Positions 59,480 through 64,000 of a DNA stretch of 64,000 nucleotides are shown piece after piece. The stretch covers positions 1 to 64,000 of the forward strand of contig NZ_JACSNY010000009.1 in NCBI RefSeq assembly GCF_016902535.1. Reading direction: 5' to 3'. Positions within the stretch are counted from its first letter, which is position 1. Every line of letters starts with the position of its first letter. This stretch comes from Anaerotignum lactatifermentans (GTDB lineage: Bacteria; Bacillota; Clostridia; Lachnospirales; Anaerotignaceae). Both the position numbers and the translations under genes were made by a program. Under the pieces are notes generated by a model. The model was not told the origin of the DNA, did no database searches, and saw only the letters and a program-made list of their open reading frames with translations.

Positions 59480-59686
59480 GTGTCAGAGATTCAGAACGGT
59501 ACGGAGAAAAGGCCTTTGGAGTGCCGCACCTATACGGTCAATGAGGTTGCCCGTATATTAGGCGTCAGTCGGACACAGGCATACCGCCTTGTGCAGGAGG
59601 GCCTTTTCAAAAGCGTACGAATTGGTAACGCCATACGAATTCCCAAACGGTCGTTTGACAAGTGGCTGGAGCCGCTTGACCTGTGA
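59480..59686 (+). CDS. xis: Excisionase / MerR-like HTH protein, right arm
   Basis: A 68-residue protein with YTVNEVARILGVSRTQAYRL and FKSVRIGNAIRIPKRSFDKW. The start is GTG at 59,480 with AAAGGAGG upstream. It is 21 bp before the integrase. Close homologue of 6241-6447. Confidence 0.88.
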   Translation: MSEIQNGTEKRPLECRTYTVNEVARILGVSRTQAYRLVQEGLFKSVRIGNAIRIPKRSFDKWLEPLDL

Positions 59687-59707
59687 CACAAGAAAGGAAG
59701 GTTCGTT

Positions 59708-61102
59708 ATGGCATCCATTATCAAAAGAAAGAAAAACTATTCTATTGTTTATACCTATGTGGACGAGAACGGCGAAACCAAGCAGAAATGGGAAACCCGC
59801 ACTTCCTACCAGGAGGCATTGAAACGCAAGGCAGAGATTGAGAGCCAGAAAAGCTCCAACTCCTTCCTTCCGCCCACCAATCAGAATATTGCGGAGTTCC
59901 TGTCGGACTTCGTCTCCCTCTACGGCGAAAAGCGGTGGGGTGTGTCCATGTATGACAGCCAGAACTCGCTGATTGCCAACTACATCAACCCCATCATCGG
60001 GGATATGAAGGTGCAGGACATCACCACGCGGGTGGTGGACAAGTACATCCAGACCTTGCAGAAAACCCCTGCAGTGAACACCAGGACACACCACGCCAAA
60101 ACGGAGTTTGTCACCAACGCTACCATCGAAAAGATCATCAAACTTCTCCGCTGTGCATTCAAGCAGGCGGTTCGGTGGGAACTGGTTGCAAAGAATCCCT
60201 TTGACAATGTGGTGCTGCCCAAAGTGGAATACAAGAAGCGGGACATCTGGACAGCCGATATGATCCGCACCGCCCTGGACCAGTGTACGGATAGCAAGCT
60301 CTATGTGGCAATGAACCTGGCCTTTGCCTGTTCGCTGCGCATGGGTGAGATTCTGGGGCTGACCTGGAGCAATGTTCACATCTCCGATGAAGAAATCGCT
60401 GATGACAACGCTTATGTCTATATCGACAAGGAGCTGGCGCGGGCCTCCAAGCGGGCCATTGAGATGCTGGGGCAAAAGGACATCTACCATGTGTTCACGC
60501 CGCTGTTTCCCAACACCAGCACCAGGATCATCCTGAAGAAGCCCAAGACCGATTCCAGCATCCGCAAGGTGTGGCTGCCCAAGACCCTGGCTTACATCCT
60601 GCGGGAATGGAAATCCGCGCAAGACGAGCTGCGGGCGCTGCTCCGCGACGAGTATCAGGACTACGATTTGGTGGTGGCACTGGCCAATGGCCGCCCCTGT
60701 GAGGACCGTATCATCCTGAAGTCGTTTGAGAAGCTGCGGGAGAAAGCAGGGCTTCCCAAAGTGGTCTTTCACTCCCTGCGTCATTCCAGTACCACCTATA
60801 AGCTGAAGCTCAACCATGGCGACCTGAAGGCCACCCAGGGCGATACGGGCCACGCTCAGATCGACATGATCACCAGCGTGTATGCGCACATTCTGGACGA
60901 GGACCGCAAGATCAACGCCCAGAAGTTTGAGAGCGCCTTCTATGCCAATCCTGACCTGCGTTCGGTTCGGCCCCCGGAGGAACCGAAGGAACCGGCACCC
61001 GCCACATTGGATTTGGAGGCCCTGGTAGAACAGCTTCGCAAGTCGCCGGAACTGGCCAACACACTGGCTGCATTGCTGGCGTCGGCCCCATCCGAAAAAT
61101 AG
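59708..61102 (+). CDS. int: Tyrosine recombinase / integrase of the right element
   Basis: A 464-residue integrase of the same length and domain plan as the left one, with SLRMGEILGLTW, HSLRHS, GDTGH and SVYAHI. Mostly identical in the catalytic domain, so both enzymes probably recognise the same core. It runs toward the tRNA-Arg at 61.3 kb, mirroring the left end. Confidence 0.95.
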   Translation: MASIIKRKKNYSIVYTYVDENGETKQKWETRTSYQEALKRKAEIESQKSSNSFLPPTNQNIAEFLSDFVSLYGEKRWGVSMYDSQNSLIANYINPIIGDMKVQDITTRVVDKYIQTLQKTPAVNTRTHHAKTEFVTNATIEKIIKLLRCAFKQAVRWELVAKNPFDNVVLPKVEYKKRDIWTADMIRTALDQCTDSKLYVAMNLAFACSLRMGEILGLTWSNVHISDEEIADDNAYVYIDKELARASKRAIEMLGQKDIYHVFTPLFPNTSTRIILKKPKTDSSIRKVWLPKTLAYILREWKSAQDELRALLRDEYQDYDLVVALANGRPCEDRIILKSFEKLREKAGLPKVVFHSLRHSSTTYKLKLNHGDLKATQGDTGHAQIDMITSVYAHILDEDRKINAQKFESAFYANPDLRSVRPPEEPKEPAPATLDLEALVEQLRKSPELANTLAALLASAPSEK

Positions 61103-61117
61103 GGCGGAAAAATCGTA

Positions 61118-61176
61118 TTAGCAAATCGGCGTTTTTTATTAGCAAGGCCGGAAAAATAGTTCGAAGCCAATTAGCA
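61118..61176. repeat. Integrase arm-type repeats (TTAGCA), right end
   Basis: TTAGCA at 61,118-61,123, 61,139-61,144 and 61,171-61,176, between the integrase and the tRNA. Number, order (AAA, AAG, AGG continuations) and spacing resemble the left end at 4752-4810. Confidence 0.5.
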
Positions 61177-61251
61177 GGCATACAGCGGAAAATGTATAAA
61201 ATTGTTCCGGCGGAGCGGCAAAAACGCTCCAATGAAATGATAACAAAAAAC

Positions 61252-61284
61252 CGCTGTAAACCATCAAAAAACGGCTTACAGCGG
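61252..61284 (-). terminator. Terminator after the right tRNA-Arg
   Basis: CCGCTGTAA pairs with TTACAGCGG. On the minus strand it is followed by TTTTTTG after the tRNA; on the plus strand by TCATTTTT after the integrase, so it may serve both. Confidence 0.65.
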
Positions 61285-61291
61285 TCATTTT

Positions 61292-61368
61292 TGGCACCCC
61301 CGGCTGGGTTCGAACCAGTGGCCTGTCGCTTAGGAGGCGACCGCTCTATCCAACTGAGCTACGGGGGC
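61292..61368 (-). tRNA. tRNA-Arg(CCT), right-arm attachment site
   Basis: Complete 77-nt tRNA: acceptor GCCCCCG/CGGGGGT, D-arm GCTCAGTTGGATAGAGC, anticodon stem GTCGC/GCGAC with loop CTCCTAA (61,330-61,336), T-arm, CCA encoded. Different in sequence from the left tRNA-Arg but used the same way. Confidence 0.9.
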
Positions 61369-61393
61369 TTATACAGAAAATATTCAATTTTAC

Positions 61394-61429
61394 AGGGCTC
61401 CAGGATTCGAACGATTCGATTTTTAGGAG
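61394..61429 (-). other. att-like site D, left boundary of the third element
   Basis: A tRNA-3'-half-like sequence (CTCCTAA at 61,423-61,429, then TCGTTCGAATCC) without a tRNA 5' half. The core is 93 bp from the core in the complete tRNA, the same distance as between cores A and B on the left. TTAGCA repeats follow at 61,569-61,574 and 61,580-61,585. Confidence 0.5.
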
Positions 61430-61568
61430 TATGGCGTGCCGCTTGGTACATCGTCCGTTTCATAATTTGCCTTGTTGTTTTATCCGAAATTGTATTGCCT
61501 GGTTACTGGTCAATCTGCATAAAAATCCCTGTGATGCCGCCTCGTGACGGGGCGTTCAGAAAGTCAAA

Positions 61569-61585
61569 TTAGCAAATTCTTAGCA
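61569..61585. repeat. Integrase arm-type repeats at the start of the third element
   Basis: TTAGCA at 61,569-61,574 and 61,580-61,585, followed by AA and GG as in the other clusters. Two sites are expected at the end of an element opposite its integrase. Confidence 0.45.
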
Positions 61586-61668
61586 GGAATGGTGTCTGAC
61601 AGGGCCTTTCCCATCAGGGAAACCGGGCAGGTATGGGCAAAATGCCGACAAGAAACGGGAGGCAGATT

Positions 61669-61872
61669 ATGAGTGCATCGGGCGGAAAGCAGACGCCGAA
61701 AAACAGAACCTATACCGTGGAGGACATAGCCGCTATCCTCGGCATTGGAAAATCCTCTGCCTATAAGCTCGCAAACTCCGGCGAGTTTCAGACGATCCGG
61801 ATTGGAAACATGATCCGCATTTCCAGAAAATCCTTTGAGGATTGGCTGGGGATGGAGGACAACGAGGAGTAA
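61669..61872 (+). CDS. Excisionase-like HTH protein of the third element
   Basis: A 67-residue HTH protein (YTVEDIAAILGIGKSSAYKL, FQTIRIGNMIRISRKSFEDW) of the same family as the two xis proteins. The ATG at 61,669 has GGGAGGCAG upstream. It lies at the beginning of the element rather than beside the integrase, so it may be a regulator of the transfer/replication genes instead of a true excisionase. Confidence 0.8.
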   Translation: MSASGGKQTPKNRTYTVEDIAAILGIGKSSAYKLANSGEFQTIRIGNMIRISRKSFEDWLGMEDNEE

Positions 61873-61911
61873 GTAATGAGCAACTGAATACAGACCGGCC
61901 ATCTGCCGGAG

Positions 61912-61946
61912 CAACGCCATAGGTTACACAAACCTGTGGCGTTTTT
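61912..61946 (+). terminator. Terminator after the HTH gene
   Basis: AACGCCA...AGGTT pairs with AACCT...GGCGTT, followed by TTTTTAT. Confidence 0.7.
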
Positions 61947-62131
61947 TATGCCCTGCCGAGGGTGCATGAAACTGTATGAATACGGGTGGGAAATACCCTG
62001 TTTTTTTGCCTGTGGGCGGCGAAAGTGAAACCTCCCATATTCTTTCCCTCATGGGAGGCGGGGTGGTGATACAGGGTCGAAAATCCGCCGAAACGAACAC
62101 TTTTCAAAACCGAAGGAAGGAGGTATCCAAT

Positions 62132-63031
62132 ATGGCGGTATTCCGCATTGAGAAAACCCGTGATTATACGGTGATGTCCAACCACCACCTGCGGGACAAG
62201 TCGCTCTCGCTGAAAGCGAAGGACCTTCTCTCCCTCATGCTCTCCTTGCCGGAGGAATGGGACTATACCACCAAGGGGCTGGCTCGGATCTGCAAAGATG
62301 GCGTTGACAGCATCTGCGCCGGGGTGCGGGAGCTGGAGGAACACGGCTATGTGATCCGCCAGCGGGTCCGCAACGCAAACGGTCAGCTCGGCGCCATCGA
62401 GTACACGATCCTGGAGCAGCCCAGACCGCCGGAACCTAAACCGGGAAAACCTGAACGGGAAAATCCAGTCTTGGATAATCCTGAACAGGCTTTACCTGTC
62501 TTGGCAGAACCTGAACAGGAAAACCCCGCACAATTAAATACTAAAGAATCAAGTAAAGATAAATCAAAAAAAGATTTATCAAGTACGGAAGGATCAAATC
62601 CTATCCTATCAAGCCCCCAAACCCCCAGGGGCCCGGATAGGGCCGGACGGGATTGGATGTGGGAGCGAGAGAGCTATCGGGAATTGATTTTGGAGAACAT
62701 CGAGTATGACTATCTCATCCAGAACCACCAGCTTGACCGGGACCGTTTGGATGAACTGGTGGAGCTCATGGTGGACACGGTGTGCTCCAACCGGGAGATG
62801 ATCCGTATTGCTGGGGACGACTACCCGGCGGAGGTGGTCAAGTCCCGGTTCCTGAAGCTGAACAGTTCCCACATCGAGTATGTGCTGGACCGGATGCGGG
62901 AGAACACCACCTATGTCCGCAATATCAAGAAATACCTGCTGGCCGCTTTGTATAACGCCCCGGCCACCATCGACAGCTACTACACTTCCCTGGTGAGCCA
63001 CGATATGTACGGCGGCGGAGATCGGAGGTGA
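62132..63031 (+). CDS. Replication-initiator-like protein with DUF6017 C-terminus
   Basis: A 299-residue protein. The N-terminal winged-HTH part (FRIEKTRDYTVMSNHHLRDK, LSLPEEWDYTTKGLARIC) is the RepA/DnaD-like opening found in Tn1549-type modules. A Pro/Glu linker with repeated PEQE/NPxQ units follows, then the DUF6017 domain (YDYLIQNHQLDRDRLDELVE, NTTYVRNIKKYLLAALYNAP). Probably starts replication of the excised circle. The ATG at 62,132 has AAGGAGG upstream. Confidence 0.8.
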   Translation: MAVFRIEKTRDYTVMSNHHLRDKSLSLKAKDLLSLMLSLPEEWDYTTKGLARICKDGVDSICAGVRELEEHGYVIRQRVRNANGQLGAIEYTILEQPRPPEPKPGKPERENPVLDNPEQALPVLAEPEQENPAQLNTKESSKDKSKKDLSSTEGSNPILSSPQTPRGPDRAGRDWMWERESYRELILENIEYDYLIQNHQLDRDRLDELVELMVDTVCSNREMIRIAGDDYPAEVVKSRFLKLNSSHIEYVLDRMRENTTYVRNIKKYLLAALYNAPATIDSYYTSLVSHDMYGGGDRR

Positions 63032-63036
63032 TGTGC

Positions 63037-63516
63037 GTGCAGGAAGAAATCACCCAGGGCGTGGTCTCCCTCTCGGTGGAGACCGGCAAGATGACGGCGG
63101 ACCTGCTCCAAAAAGCCGTGAAGAAGGTGCTGGATGAGATGCAGAAGAAGCCATCCCAGCGCAGCTTACACCAGGGAAAACAGACCCTGCACCAGCTCAA
63201 ACAGCATGGGGCCTCCCTGACCAACATTGAGATCACCGAACAGAACATTAAGGCGTTTTCGGCGGTGGCGAAAAAGTATGACATCGACTATGCCCTGAAA
63301 AAGGACCCCACCACGGAGCCCCCGCATTACTATGTGTTCTTCAAGGCGAAGGATAAGGACCAGCTCCAGCCGGCCTTTAAGGAGTTCACCGCCATGACCC
63401 TGGGCCGGGAGAAGCGCCCCACCATCCGGGAGCGGCTGGCCCAGGCCCAGGAACAGGCCAAGACCCAGCACCGCCAGCGGGAGAAGGTCAAGACCAAGGA
63501 CCGGGAGGTGACGTGA
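63037..63516 (+). CDS. PcfB/DUF3801-family conjugation protein
   Basis: A 159-residue protein (ITQGVVSLSVETGKMTADLL, HYYVFFKAKDKDQLQPAFKE), the PcfB type that links relaxosome and VirD4 coupling protein in pCF10-like systems. The tail contains RPTIRERLAQAQEQ, like the tails of the ArdA fusion and the hypothetical proteins. Start GTG at 63,037, 8 nt after CGGAGG. Overlaps the VirD4 start by one base. Confidence 0.82.
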   Translation: MQEEITQGVVSLSVETGKMTADLLQKAVKKVLDEMQKKPSQRSLHQGKQTLHQLKQHGASLTNIEITEQNIKAFSAVAKKYDIDYALKKDPTTEPPHYYVFFKAKDKDQLQPAFKEFTAMTLGREKRPTIRERLAQAQEQAKTQHRQREKVKTKDREVT

Positions 63517-64000
63517 TGACCGATAAACTGAAAAAGCAGCTCATCCTCAACCTTCCGTATCTCATCTTTGTGTATCTCTTTGACAAGCTCTGCCAGGGCG
63601 TGCGGCTGGCTCCTGGGGCTGACGCCTCGGAGAAGCTGCTCCATATCGGGCAGGGCTTTTCGGCGGCCTTTGCCAGCCTGGCGCCCAGTTTCCATCTGCT
63701 GGACCTGTGCGTGGGCGCCGCCGGCGCGGTGCTGATTCGGCTGGCGGTCTACTCCAAGGGCAAAAACGCGAAGAAATACCGCCGGGGGATCGAGTACGGG
63801 AGCGCCCGATGGGGTACTCCGGCCGACATCGCCCCCTACGCAGACCCGGACTTCTTCCAGAACGTCCTCCTCACCCAGACGGAACGGATCACCATGTCGA
63901 GTCGCCCCAAGGAGCCCAAGTACGCCAGAAATAAGAATATTTTGGTCATCGGCGGTTCCGGCAGCGGCAAGACGCGGTTCTTTGTCAAGCCCAACCTGCT
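63516..64000 (+). CDS. VirD4/TraG-family coupling protein, N-terminal part (runs off the window)
   Basis: The first 161 residues: two hydrophobic segments (LNLPYLIFVYLFDKL, LDLCVGAAGAVLIRLAV), then YGSARWGTPADIAPY and Walker A VIGGSGSGKTRFF. It is the ATPase that brings DNA to the secretion channel. The window ends just after Walker A. It shows that the third element has the front part of the module that both arms to the left lack. Confidence 0.9.
   Translation, partial: MTDKLKKQLILNLPYLIFVYLFDKLCQGVRLAPGADASEKLLHIGQGFSAAFASLAPSFHLLDLCVGAAGAVLIRLAVYSKGKNAKKYRRGIEYGSARWGTPADIAPYADPDFFQNVLLTQTERITMSSRPKEPKYARNKNILVIGGSGSGKTRFFVKPNL

Noticed and set aside
1-64000. CRISPR arrays, rRNA genes and insertion sequences
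   Set aside because: No regularly spaced direct repeats, rRNA-like stretches or transposase genes with terminal inverted repeats were seen.

Overview
The window looks like a piece of chromosome from a gut-type Clostridia (Bacillota). The evidence is BspA-type leucine-rich repeats, Firmicute-style ribosome binding sites (AAAGGAGG), tRNA-Arg(CCT) genes used as integration sites, and Tn1549/CTn-like conjugation modules of the type common in Oscillospiraceae and Lachnospiraceae. Only about the first 4.4 kb appears to be resident chromosome: a leftward operon for a leucine-rich repeat protein, a metallopeptidase-like/VWA protein and a MoxR-like AAA+ ATPase. Almost everything else is mobile.

From 4.5 to 61.4 kb two related integrative conjugative elements (ICEs) lie head to head. 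The left arm (4.6-38.82 kb) reads, from its outer end inward: tRNA-Arg, integrase, excisionase, a conserved noncoding block, a small HTH protein and sigma-like factor, an iron/siderophore-uptake cargo under DtxR-type control, oriT-mobC-relaxase, a second ABC pair with TetR, a P-type ATPase cluster, and a leftward conjugation/anti-restriction module (ArdA fusion, topoisomerase III, DUF4366, DUF4315, PP-loop ATPase, NlpC/P60 lysozyme, C5 methyltransferase, VirB4 tail). The right arm (38.82-61.37 kb) carries the same module on the opposite strand, then an AT-rich cargo operon, relaxase-mobC-oriT, a small membrane-protein operon, sigma/HTH, excisionase, integrase and tRNA-Arg. The arms are diverged homologues rather than exact copies. 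At about 38,820 a truncated VirB4 reading left meets a truncated methyltransferase reading right. Neither arm has rep, VirD4 or an intact VirB4, so both look mobilisable rather than self-transmissible. From about 61.43 kb a third element begins with an HTH protein, a replication-initiator-like protein, PcfB and VirD4, and it runs off the window.

The most interesting cargo is the AT-rich operon at 47.7-53.7 kb. It encodes a small HTH protein, a membrane-anchored small protein, an FAD-binding oxidoreductase-like protein, an HD-domain nucleotide phosphohydrolase, an amino-DNA-methyltransferase, and a guanylate-kinase-like domain fused to a dUTPase/dCTP-deaminase-fold domain with a C-terminal membrane anchor. 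It has no transport or conjugation function, and the gene content suggests nucleotide-pool control combined with DNA modification, i.e. a candidate undescribed defence or DNA-modification system.

The left-arm cargo seems to form one metal-responsive regulon. A shared operator, GTTAG-N6-CTAAC, lies upstream of the ECF/siderophore operon, of the second ABC pair and of a methyltransferase that heads the P-type ATPase cluster. A DtxR-family regulator is encoded at 8.5 kb. The uptake operon resembles the import half of the equibactin locus of Streptococcus equi ICESe2, without the synthetases.
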